From an uncultured Lachnospiraceae bacterium (GTDB lineage: Bacteria; Bacillota; Clostridia; Lachnospirales; Lachnospiraceae), in contig CAKRTC010000001.1 in assembly GCA_934402055.1 (NCBI GenBank), forward strand, positions 1 through 64,000: a DNA stretch of 64,000 nucleotides. Reading direction: 5' to 3'. The position numbers and the translations under genes were made by a program. Shown one piece after another: positions 24,695 through 32,142 of the stretch (positions are counted from its first letter, which is position 1; the number at the start of each line of letters is the position of its first letter). The notes under the pieces were generated by a model, which saw nothing but the letters and a program-made list of their open reading frames with translations, did no database searches and was not told where the DNA came from.

Positions 24695-25453
24695 ATGACA
24701 GGAATAATTATCAATGTGCTTGCAGTTGCAATCGGGGGTGTTTTAGGTGCTTTACTGGGAGATAAATTATCCGAAGATTTTGTCAAAGCCTTAAATTCCG
24801 TATTCGGGATATGTGCACTTGGCATGGGGATTTCCTCGCTTATGCTCATGGAAAATATGCCTGCGGTGATACTTGCAGTCATACTGGGTACGGTCATAGG
24901 CCTTGTTATTCATCTGGGCGATAAGATAAGCGGCTTCGGAGCGCTTTTGCAGAAGCTGATAACAAAGGAAGAGGATAAGCTGATTGATGAAAATGAAGCT
25001 GTGAAGCTGATTCAAAAGGACAGCTATACAAAGCATTTGGATGTCTCATTGTTTGTTACCGCTATGGTGCTTTTTTGTTCAAGCGGAACAGGTATATACG
25101 GCAGTATTGACGCAGGGATGACCGGAAATATCACCATCCTTTTATCCAAGTCGGTATTGGATCTGTTTACGGCAATGATATTTGCATGCAGCTTAGGACC
25201 GATAACATCACTTATTGCGGTTCCGCAGCTTATCATATTCGTTGTATTGTATCTGCTCGCCGGTACAATATTCCCGCTTACCACTCCGGAGATGATAGGA
25301 GATTTCAAAGCCTGCGGAGGATTTATACTATTAGCTACGGGACTTCGTATTGCCAAGATCAAGGAGTTTCCGATAGCTGATATGATTCCGGCTATGATCA
25401 TAGTAATGCCGATAAGCTATATATGGACTGCTTACATAATGCCGTTATTATAA
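24695..25453 (+). CDS. DUF554 membrane protein (YdfK/YqgA-like)
   Basis: A 252-residue membrane protein with six to seven helices, of the DUF554 family, whose function is unknown. Family features are the N-terminal IINVLAVAIGGVLGALLGDKL, the FGICALGMGISSLML segment, the LFCSSGTGIYGSIDAGMTGN loop and the C-terminal LATGLRIAKIKEFPIADMIPAMI. The start at 24695 follows GGAAGGGAA; a longer frame from 24638 has no ribosome site. It stands alone with an AT-rich promoter region. Confidence 0.87.
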   Translation: MTGIIINVLAVAIGGVLGALLGDKLSEDFVKALNSVFGICALGMGISSLMLMENMPAVILAVILGTVIGLVIHLGDKISGFGALLQKLITKEEDKLIDENEAVKLIQKDSYTKHLDVSLFVTAMVLFCSSGTGIYGSIDAGMTGNITILLSKSVLDLFTAMIFACSLGPITSLIAVPQLIIFVVLYLLAGTIFPLTTPEMIGDFKACGGFILLATGLRIAKIKEFPIADMIPAMIIVMPISYIWTAYIMPLL

Positions 25454-25491
25454 TATTACGAAAAAGTTTTGCTGTACGAATAAGGATGCTG

Positions 25492-25520
25492 TTGACAGGC
25501 TTAGGGTATAGTGATATAGT
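25492..25520 (+). promoter_or_regulatory. Promoter of cysK with nearby inverted repeat
   Basis: Consensus TTGACA (25492-25497) and TATAGT (25515-25520) with 17-nt spacing. Just downstream ACCAGT and ACTGGT form an inverted repeat (about 25533-25551), a possible operator for the Rrf2 regulator encoded after cysK. Confidence 0.75.
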
Positions 25521-25612
25521 AATGCCTATCAAACCAGTAGGTTCACTGGTAAAAAGAAAATAATATGCATAACAAGTTAAGCATTTACAGTATTGATCAA
25601 GGAGACACAGCA

Positions 25613-26542
25613 ATGAAAGTTTATGAGAAGATTACAGACCTTATCGGTTCCACACCATTGGTCAAGCTTGGCAACTACTCCAAGAACAGAGGACTTGAAG
25701 CAAATGTCATTGCTAAGGTGGAGTTTTTTAATCCGGCCGGAAGTGTTAAGGACAGAGTAGCCAAGGCTATGCTTGATGATGCCGAGGAAAGAGGCGTGCT
25801 CAAGCCGGGAGCTACTATTATTGAGCCTACCAGCGGCAATACAGGTATCGGACTTGCTTCGGTTGCTGCATCAAGAGGCTATAAGCTGATCCTCACCATG
25901 CCAGATACCATGAGCGTTGAGCGCCGTAATCTTCTTAAGGCATATGGTGCAGAACTTGTGCTTACAGACGGTATCAAGGGCATGAAGGGGGCTATTGCCA
26001 AGGCAGAGGAGCTTGCGGCTGCTACTCCGGGAAGCTTTGTGCCGAGTCAGTTTACAAATCAGGTCAATCCTGCGGCACACAGAGCAAGCACCGGACCGGA
26101 GATATGGAATGATACCGACGGAAAGGTAGATATATTTGTAGCAGGTGTAGGTACAGGCGGAACCGTTACAGGAGTAGGTGAGTATCTTAAGTCACAGAAT
26201 CCTGATATAAAGGTTTATGCGGTTGAACCGGCAACCTCACCGGTACTTTCAAAGGGTACTGCAGGACCGCACAAGATACAGGGCATAGGCGCAGGCTTTG
26301 TTCCGGAGACGCTTAACACCAAGGTTTATGACGAGGTTATTCCGGTAAGCAATGAGGATGCATTTGCAACGGGCAAGGCGGTTGCAAGAGAAGAAGGAAT
26401 GCTTGTGGGTATTTCATCGGGAGCAGCTCTTTATGCAGCAACAGAGCTTGCGAAGAGACCGGAGAATAAAGGCAAGAATATAGTTGTACTGCTTCCGGAT
26501 ACAGGTGAGCGTTATCTTTCAAGCCCGATGTTTGCCGACTGA
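25613..26542 (+). CDS. cysK: Cysteine synthase (O-acetylserine sulfhydrylase)
   Basis: A 309-residue PLP enzyme that makes cysteine from O-acetylserine and sulfide. The PLP lysine is in NPAGSVKDR (residue ~42), the substrate loop is PTSGNTGIG, the phosphate-binding loop is GVGTGGTVTGVG, and the C-terminal SSGAALYAA is as expected for CysK of about 310 residues. AAGGAGA lies upstream of the ATG at 25613; a longer in-frame start at 25565 lacks a site. The gene has a strong promoter and is followed by an Rrf2 regulator. Confidence 0.95.
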   Translation: MKVYEKITDLIGSTPLVKLGNYSKNRGLEANVIAKVEFFNPAGSVKDRVAKAMLDDAEERGVLKPGATIIEPTSGNTGIGLASVAASRGYKLILTMPDTMSVERRNLLKAYGAELVLTDGIKGMKGAIAKAEELAAATPGSFVPSQFTNQVNPAAHRASTGPEIWNDTDGKVDIFVAGVGTGGTVTGVGEYLKSQNPDIKVYAVEPATSPVLSKGTAGPHKIQGIGAGFVPETLNTKVYDEVIPVSNEDAFATGKAVAREEGMLVGISSGAALYAATELAKRPENKGKNIVVLLPDTGERYLSSPMFAD

Positions 26543-26609
26543 TGAATTATTGAAAGCCTACTAAATATATGTTATTATAGTACTTATATTTAGGGAGGCA
26601 TTTTAAATC

Positions 26610-27047
26610 ATGAGGATATCGACAAAAGGAAGATATGCGTTGCGCCTGCTCTTGGATCTGGCAGAGCATCAGGGCGATGGATATGTGGCACTGAAGGATA
26701 TTGCCGAGAGGCAGATGATATCCAAGAAGTATCTTGAACAGATAGTCCCCATACTTAACCGATCCGATATACTTAAAACAAACCGCGGCTATCAGGGCGG
26801 ATACAGACTCGCCAAGGATCCGTCAAAATATACGGTAGGAAACATCTTGAGATTGACAGAAGGAAGTCTGTCACCGGTTCCCTGTGTTGAGCAGGAGCCG
26901 GTTGAGTGTGAGCGCAGCGCAGATTGTCTGACGCTTCCGCTCTGGCAGGGACTTTATAAGGTGGTCAATGACTATTTGGATTCTGTCACGCTTCAGGATA
27001 TCATTGACTGGCAGAAGGCTAAGTATTCCAATGACTATTGTATTTGA
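26610..27047 (+). CDS. Rrf2-family regulator (IscR/CymR-like)
   Basis: A 145-residue winged-helix regulator. The N-terminal MRISTKGRYALRLLLDLAEH and the recognition helix region ISKKYLEQIVPILNRSDIL are typical. Three cysteines, C92, C100 and C106, sit where IscR-type members bind an Fe-S cluster, though the first spacing (seven residues) is wider than in IscR. GGGAGG lies upstream within an inverted repeat (CTAAATATA...TATATTTAG), a possible autoregulatory operator. Beside cysK it could be the CymR-type controller of cysteine metabolism or an Fe-S sensor; sequence alone does not decide. Confidence 0.87.
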   Translation: MRISTKGRYALRLLLDLAEHQGDGYVALKDIAERQMISKKYLEQIVPILNRSDILKTNRGYQGGYRLAKDPSKYTVGNILRLTEGSLSPVPCVEQEPVECERSADCLTLPLWQGLYKVVNDYLDSVTLQDIIDWQKAKYSNDYCI

Positions 27048-27182
27048 CGATACAGAGGTTACAAAGGTCGGAAATTCGGCGAAAGCTTGTTTGCAGTAGG
27101 ATTGCGAGAGCACGAAGTACGCAGCAATTCGGTATCATAGGCAGTAAAAATTTTCAACTACAATATTAAACATCAAAGTTAT

Positions 27183-27230
27183 AAAAAGGAGCAGCAGGTA
27201 TCTAACGGTGTCTGCCGCTCCTTTTTTGAC
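27183..27230 (+). terminator. Terminator in the cysK-hydrogenase gap
   Basis: AAAAAGGAGCAGCAG pairs with CTGCCGCTCCTTTTT with one mismatch, ending in a T-run. It terminates the cysK/rrf2 region. Confidence 0.8.
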
Positions 27231-27710
27231 GGTTTTGATCTTATAGGTTTAAACATAAAATAAGAACAGGCACCGTGAGGTGCCTGCCTTGAAGGGTGTT
27301 TTGAAAGGTTTGTTTTTAGGGGATCATCTAAATCTTTATCTCTCTTATCTCTTTACACGCATATAATATCGAGAAATTATGACACTGATGTGTATCATCT
27401 ATAAAAAAAGTATAAAAAGTATAAAATTTTTATAAACAAACAGAATAAATCATAAAGAAACGCTTGAAAAAGCCGATACGAAGGTGGCAGACTGCAAAAT
27501 AGTACTATAGAGTCATGTCTTTAGCTCAAAGAATATGGCATAATGACGCAAAAGTACTTTTGAAGAAACAAAAAAAGTACTTAAAATGTACATTCTTAAG
27601 AACCTTATAAGTTCATGGTGGTAAGTTATACGGCTTAATGTTAGAATGTATCCGATATTTGACATTTTTATAACAATCTTGAGAAACAATAGTGAACAAA
27701 GGAGTTTTCT
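27231..27710. other. AT-rich leader region before the group-B hydrogenase
   Basis: No gene is seen. A perfect hairpin CAGGCACC-GTGA-GGTGCCTG lies at 27267-27286 without a U-run. The remainder is very AT-rich with several A-tracts. The stretch 27100-27140 before the terminator resembles the dispersed intergenic repeats (GCACGAAGTACGCAGCAATTCGG). I could not pick a confident promoter. Confidence 0.45.
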
Positions 27711-29264
27711 ATGCGCGGAGTCGATACCAATGTAGTAGATTTAAGAAAACAGGTCTATACAGAAATAGCAAGACTTTCATATGATTATAACGGGGATTTT
27801 CAGGCCCTTAAGAAGGACATAACACATATCCCGTATGATCTTATACCGGGAGAGGTGGCAAATTATCGTGACGACGTATTTTTGGAGAGAGCCATCATTC
27901 GTGAGCGTCTGAGACTTGCCATGGGACTTCCTTTGAGGAGAGCGGATGAGATGGCTCCTATGGGCGAGGGACTTGAGGAAGCTATAAAGCCTGAGAAGTA
28001 TTATCAGCCGCCGCTTATCGATATAATTAAGTTTGCATGTCATTCATGTCCGGATAATGTAGTGGCCGTTACCGATCAGTGTCAGGGTTGTCTTGCAAGA
28101 CCTTGTACGGTGGTATGTCCGAAGAAGGCTGTATCTATCAAGAACAGACGCTCGGTAATAGATCAGGATCTGTGCATCAAATGCGGAAAATGTATAGATG
28201 CATGTTCTTACGGAGCAATACACAGAATGACACGTCCGTGTGCATCTGCCTGCGGAATGAAGGCTATCAGCTCTGATGAGTTCGGAAGAGCCGACATAGA
28301 TCAGGAGAAGTGCGTATCCTGCGGCATGTGTCTTGCAAACTGTCCTTTCGGAGCGATCTCTGATAAGGCACAGATATTCCAGCTTATTCAGGCTATTAAA
28401 AATGAAAATGTTCCTGTATATGCAGCTATAGCACCTGCCGTAACCGGACAGTTCGGACCGGATCTTCCTCCTAACAAGATCAGATCTGCATTTAAGGCTC
28501 TCGGCTTTGAGGATGCTGTAGAGGTTGCTATAGGTGCCGATCTCTGTACTATCATGGAAGCACAAGACTTCATGGAAGAAGTACCTGAGAAACTGCCTTT
28601 CCTTGCTACTTCATGCTGCCCGGCATGGTCGGTTATGGCCAAGAAGCTCTTCCCTCAGCAGGCAGAGTCTATATCGATGGCACTGACTCCTATGGTGCTT
28701 ACAGGACGTCTTATCAAGAAGAAGCATCCTGAGTGCAAGGTTGCATTTATCGGACCTTGCGCTGCAAAGAAGCTTGAGGCAAGCCGCCGTACCATACGAA
28801 GTGATGTTGATTTTGTGCTTACCTTTGAGGAACTTAAGGGTATGTTTGAAGCAAAGAAAATCAACTTTAAGGAGCTTCCGGAGACAGAAGAGATGACAGG
28901 CGGATCAGGTGACGGAAGAGGCTTTGCCGTAAGCGGCGGAGTTGCCAATGCTGTTGTTAATTATATCAAGGAAGTAGCGCCGGAGCGTGAGGTCAAGGTT
29001 GCTTCTGCACAGGGACTTGAGGATTGTCGTAAGCTGCTTATGGCGGCTAAGGTAGGCAAGTATGACGGATATCTGCTTGAGGGTATGGCATGTCCGGGCG
29101 GATGTATAGCCGGAGTCGGTACTATCCAGCCTATAGCTAAGTCAAAGGCTGCAAATCAGATACAGCAGAAAAATTCTGTCAATGCTCATGCCAGCGCCAG
29201 CGAATATAAGGATCTGCTCGCGTCGCTCAGTGAAAATGATCTTAAGGCACCGGATGAAAAATGA
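27711..29264 (+). CDS. [FeFe]-hydrogenase, group B type
   Basis: A 517-residue cytoplasmic iron-sulfur enzyme. After an alpha-helical N-terminus (1-100) come cysteine clusters for [4Fe-4S] centres (CQGCLARPCTVVCP, CIKCGKCIDAC, CASACGMK, CVSCGMCLANCP), then the H-cluster domain. H-cluster motifs are TSCCPAW, GPCAAKK and MACPGGCIAGVG. These differ from the group-A forms (TSCCPGW, MPCxAKK) and match what is known of group B monomeric [FeFe]-hydrogenases of Clostridia. It should catalyse H2 turnover with ferredoxin-like carriers, although group B physiology is poorly known. GGAG lies upstream of ATG 27711. No maturation genes (hydEFG) are in the window. Confidence 0.88.
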   Translation: MRGVDTNVVDLRKQVYTEIARLSYDYNGDFQALKKDITHIPYDLIPGEVANYRDDVFLERAIIRERLRLAMGLPLRRADEMAPMGEGLEEAIKPEKYYQPPLIDIIKFACHSCPDNVVAVTDQCQGCLARPCTVVCPKKAVSIKNRRSVIDQDLCIKCGKCIDACSYGAIHRMTRPCASACGMKAISSDEFGRADIDQEKCVSCGMCLANCPFGAISDKAQIFQLIQAIKNENVPVYAAIAPAVTGQFGPDLPPNKIRSAFKALGFEDAVEVAIGADLCTIMEAQDFMEEVPEKLPFLATSCCPAWSVMAKKLFPQQAESISMALTPMVLTGRLIKKKHPECKVAFIGPCAAKKLEASRRTIRSDVDFVLTFEELKGMFEAKKINFKELPETEEMTGGSGDGRGFAVSGGVANAVVNYIKEVAPEREVKVASAQGLEDCRKLLMAAKVGKYDGYLLEGMACPGGCIAGVGTIQPIAKSKAANQIQQKNSVNAHASASEYKDLLASLSENDLKAPDEK

Positions 29265-29312
29265 CGTAAACGGCATGCCTGATAAGGCTTATTTTTGTTA
29301 GAAATTGAGCTA

Positions 29313-29341
29313 TTGTAGAGGCAAAAGTATTGTACTATAAT
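29313..29341 (+). promoter_or_regulatory. Promoter of the ABC importer operon
   Basis: TTGTAG (29313-29318) and TATAAT (29336-29341) are 17 nt apart, giving a leader of about 105 nt. Confidence 0.65.
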
Positions 29342-29453
29342 TCGTGCAAGATCTAAGGAGAACTTTGAAACTCATATCAAAGATTTGCGGCTCAAATTCA
29401 AGATATAAGCGGAATGGGTTATAAAAAACTTTAATATTCAAAGGGGTAACATT

Positions 29454-30530
29454 ATGAAAAAAAGAGTTTTGTGTGCTATGACGGCAGCAGTGCTTGCACT
29501 TTCTATGCTTGTAGGCTGCGGAAGCAATAATGCCGAGGCGACAAGCGCCGCCGAGGAGTCAAGTGTTGAAGAGACCGAAGCCAAGGAGACCGAGGCAGAG
29601 AGTACCGAAGCGGATGCCGATAAAGTGACCGTGCGTATCGGTGCTATGAGCGGACCTACCGCAATGGGACTTGTTAAGCTTATGGCTGACAATGAGGAAG
29701 GCCTCACCGAAAATAATTACGAATTTGCAGATCTTGCAACGGAAGCATCTGCAATGGTTACACCGCTTGCACAGGGTGAGCTTGATATAGCAGCAGTTCC
29801 TGCAAACCTTGCTTCCACACTCTACAATAAGACAAACGGCGGAGTAGAGGTACTTGCAGTCAATGCACTCGGAGTGCTTGATCTTGTAGAAAAGGGTGAT
29901 ACTCTTACAGGTATGCAGGATCTTGCGGGTCATACAGTCTACGCAACAGGACAGTCGGCAGTTCCGGAGTATGTCATCAGATATATCCTTACTGCAAACG
30001 GCATAGATCCGGATAAGGATCTTGAGATCAAGTGGTGTGCAGATACCACAGAGGCTCTTTCTTATCTTAAAGAGGATGCTGATGCCGCAGCTATCCTTCC
30101 TCAGCCTTTTGCAACAGCAGCAATGGCACAGGTAGAGGGACTTCGTATAGTTCAGGATCTCAACGATGCATGGAATGCTCTTGATACAGGCAGTGAGATC
30201 ACAACAGGTGTTATAGTTGCAAGAAAGGATTTTGCAGAGGCAAATCCTGAGGCAATCGAAAAGTTCCTGCTTGAGTATGCCGATTCTGTAGTATATACAG
30301 AGGAAAATGCAGCAGACAGTGCGGCACTTATAGAAAAGTATGGTATAGTAGCAAAGGCAGCAATTGCCGAGAAGGCTCTTCCTGACTGCCATATAGTATG
30401 CCTTGCAGGAGAGGATATGAAGAAGGCACTCTCAGGCTTCCTTGAGATTTTGTTTGAGCAGAATCCGGAGTCTGTCGGAGGAGCACTTCCGGGAGATGAT
30501 TTCTATTTCAATGGAGAAGCGCACCTGTAA
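29454..30530 (+). CDS. ABC transporter substrate-binding lipoprotein (SsuA/ThiY/NMT1 type)
   Basis: A 358-residue lipoprotein. Residues 1-22 are a lipoprotein signal with lipobox LVGC, followed by a Glu/Ser/Ala-rich linker to about residue 55 and a type-II binding fold (VTVRIGAMSGPTAMGLVKLM; a GELDIAAVPANLASTLY segment typical of NMT1/ThiY and SsuA-like proteins). AAAGGGG lies upstream of the ATG. It is the first gene of a three-gene importer operon. Sulfonate, nitrate, taurine and thiamine precursors are all candidates within this family, and none is favoured by the context. Confidence 0.9.
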   Translation: MKKRVLCAMTAAVLALSMLVGCGSNNAEATSAAEESSVEETEAKETEAESTEADADKVTVRIGAMSGPTAMGLVKLMADNEEGLTENNYEFADLATEASAMVTPLAQGELDIAAVPANLASTLYNKTNGGVEVLAVNALGVLDLVEKGDTLTGMQDLAGHTVYATGQSAVPEYVIRYILTANGIDPDKDLEIKWCADTTEALSYLKEDADAAAILPQPFATAAMAQVEGLRIVQDLNDAWNALDTGSEITTGVIVARKDFAEANPEAIEKFLLEYADSVVYTEENAADSAALIEKYGIVAKAAIAEKALPDCHIVCLAGEDMKKALSGFLEILFEQNPESVGGALPGDDFYFNGEAHL

Positions 30531-31311
30531 TAAAAATAAGAGTGTGAATACATCGATCGGCGGGAGCCGATTGAGAAATAATGCGGAAAAATTGGGAGCA
30601 GTGCTTATAGCACTGCTCTTTTGGCAGCTTGCGGCGAAACTTATCGACAGCAGCATACTTATGGCAACACCAATAGAGGTGCTTAGGCGGCTTACTACAA
30701 TATGGAGGGATGATGGCTTTGTCGAAGTTATCCTGTTTACTCTGACGAGGATCAGCCTGGGCTATCTCTTAGCCGTAGTGGCAGGTCTGATGGCGGCATT
30801 TGCAGCAAATGCCTGCAGGGGTATAGAAGTATTGTTGTCGCCCTGGGTTGCCGCATTTCGTGCGGTACCGGTAGCTTCAATGATAGTGATACTCCTGATA
30901 TGGGTATCGGCGGTCAATTTATCGGTGATAGTTGCGTTTCTTGTGGTTTTTCCTGTCGTATATACCAATATGCTGGCGGGGCTTAAGGCAAGAAGCACAG
31001 CACTTTGGGAGATGGCTAAGGTGTTTTCAATGAGCAGAGGAAAATATCTGAGATATGTATTGCTGCCTCAGCTTAAACCTTATATGCTCTCAGCCTGCTC
31101 GGTTACTGCCGGCATGGCATGGAAGGCAGGAGTGGCGGCAGAGGTAATAGGAACACCGCCGAGGTCTGTCGGAAAGATGATATACCAGTCCAAGATATGG
31201 CTTAATACAGCAGATCTGTTTGCGTGGACCTTGATACTCGTGCTTCTCAGTGTGATCTTTGAGAAATTGTTCATAACTTTGCTGAAAAAGCTGCTCAAGG
31301 TGGATAAATAA
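30511..31311 (+). CDS. ABC transporter permease (SsuC/ThiX type)
   Basis: A 266-residue inner-membrane permease with about six helices. LiftOff points are the RISLGYLLAVVAGLMAAF segment and the EAA loop around WEMAKVFSMSRGKYLRYVLLPQLKPYMLSA. It overlaps the end of the binding-protein gene by about 20 nt. The start is uncertain: ATG 30511 has GGGAG 15 nt upstream, ATG 30496 has GGAGGAG about 12 nt upstream, so translational coupling is likely. It forms the membrane channel with the ATPase encoded 1 nt downstream of its stop. Confidence 0.87.
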   Translation: MEKRTCNKNKSVNTSIGGSRLRNNAEKLGAVLIALLFWQLAAKLIDSSILMATPIEVLRRLTTIWRDDGFVEVILFTLTRISLGYLLAVVAGLMAAFAANACRGIEVLLSPWVAAFRAVPVASMIVILLIWVSAVNLSVIVAFLVVFPVVYTNMLAGLKARSTALWEMAKVFSMSRGKYLRYVLLPQLKPYMLSACSVTAGMAWKAGVAAEVIGTPPRSVGKMIYQSKIWLNTADLFAWTLILVLLSVIFEKLFITLLKKLLKVDK

Positions 31312-31312
31312 A

Positions 31313-31876
31313 ATGAGCGATATATTAATAGAAAATATCAATAAAAGCTACGACGCTAAGCCTGTCATCAAGAACCTGAGCCTTGTGCTCAGAGAGGGAC
31401 AGCTGTATCTGCTTGATTCCCCGTCCGGGACAGGAAAGACCACCTTGCTGCGTATATTGATGGGGCTTGAAAATGCTGACAGCGGTTATTTGCGTGGCGT
31501 TCCAAGACGCATATCGGTCATGTTTCAGGAGGACAGACTGATAGAGGAGCTGAGTGTCCGCAAAAATATAGAGCTTGTTGCAGATGATAAGGGACGTATA
31601 GAAGAGAGCTTAAGAGAGCTTGGGCTGGATGGATATGCCGATAAGGCTGTAAATGAGCTCAGCGGCGGTATGAAGAGGCGTGTGGCACTTATACGGGCTA
31701 TACTGCATGCTTCGCAGCTTATACTCTTGGATGAGCCGTTTACAGGTCTTGATCAAAAGACAAAGGAAGAGGCTGCCGGATATATAATCAGACATCTGGA
31801 TGGGCGTACAGCTGTAATAGCAAGCCATATAGGCGATGAACGTATAGATGCAATTGCAGAACATATAGATATTTAG
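31313..31876 (+). CDS. ABC transporter ATP-binding protein, short form
   Basis: A 187-residue ATPase, shorter than the usual 240-260 because the C-terminal part after the H-loop is missing. Walker A is SPSGTGKTT, the signature is LSGGMKRRVALIRA, Walker B is LILLDEPFTGLD and the H-loop is ASHIGDE. All catalytic parts are present, so it should be functional. Its ATG begins 1 nt after the permease stop. It completes the binding protein/permease/ATPase set. Confidence 0.88.
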   Translation: MSDILIENINKSYDAKPVIKNLSLVLREGQLYLLDSPSGTGKTTLLRILMGLENADSGYLRGVPRRISVMFQEDRLIEELSVRKNIELVADDKGRIEESLRELGLDGYADKAVNELSGGMKRRVALIRAILHASQLILLDEPFTGLDQKTKEEAAGYIIRHLDGRTAVIASHIGDERIDAIAEHIDI

Positions 31877-31904
31877 AAAATACGGGAATACGTAAACAAA
31901 TTTA

Positions 31905-31933
31905 AAAATTCATAGGACGCAAATTCCTATGAA
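31905..31933. repeat. Isolated module A terminal palindrome
   Basis: AATTCATAGGA and TCCTATGAATT flank the loop CGCAAAT, matching the terminal hairpin of module A except that the outer arm bases differ in a paired way. Confidence 0.75.
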
Positions 31934-31939
31934 TTCAAA

Positions 31940-31976
31940 AAACTGCCGTGCACGCCAAAAACGTACACGGCAGTTC
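31940..31976 (-). terminator. Terminator of the pgi operon
   Basis: AACTGCCGTG and CACGGCAGTT form a 10-bp stem; read on the minus strand it is followed by TTTTTTG. On the plus strand it may also stop the ABC operon, although the tail there is poor. Confidence 0.75.
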
Positions 31977-31981
31977 GACAT

Positions 31982-32125
31982 TTAAAACAGATACAATGCT
32001 ATGTATACCGTGGTCAGAAGACCTAAGGCTCCTAAAGCAAGGTATTTTTTTTTGTCTTTGAGATAGCCTACACATAAACTGAGTATGATGATGGCTGTTA
32101 TAAGTAGCATTTTGCCGCCGGTCAT
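31982..32125 (-). CDS. Small 47-residue membrane protein downstream of pgi
   Basis: A short gene reading MTGGKMLLITAIIILSLCVG, then YLKDKKKY, then a second hydrophobic segment ending YIALYLF. It has two predicted membrane helices (residues ~6-22 and ~29-46) with a basic loop between. AAGGAAGGAAA lies about 7 nt before the ATG, a better site than many genes here. It begins 17 nt after the pgi stop and ends just before the terminator, so it is the second gene of that operon. I do not recognise a family. The ribosome site, hairpin topology and position support it as a real gene. Confidence 0.65.
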   Translation of the reverse strand: MTGGKMLLITAIIILSLCVGYLKDKKKYLALGALGLLTTVYIALYLF

Positions 32126-32142
32126 GCAGATATTTCCTTCCT

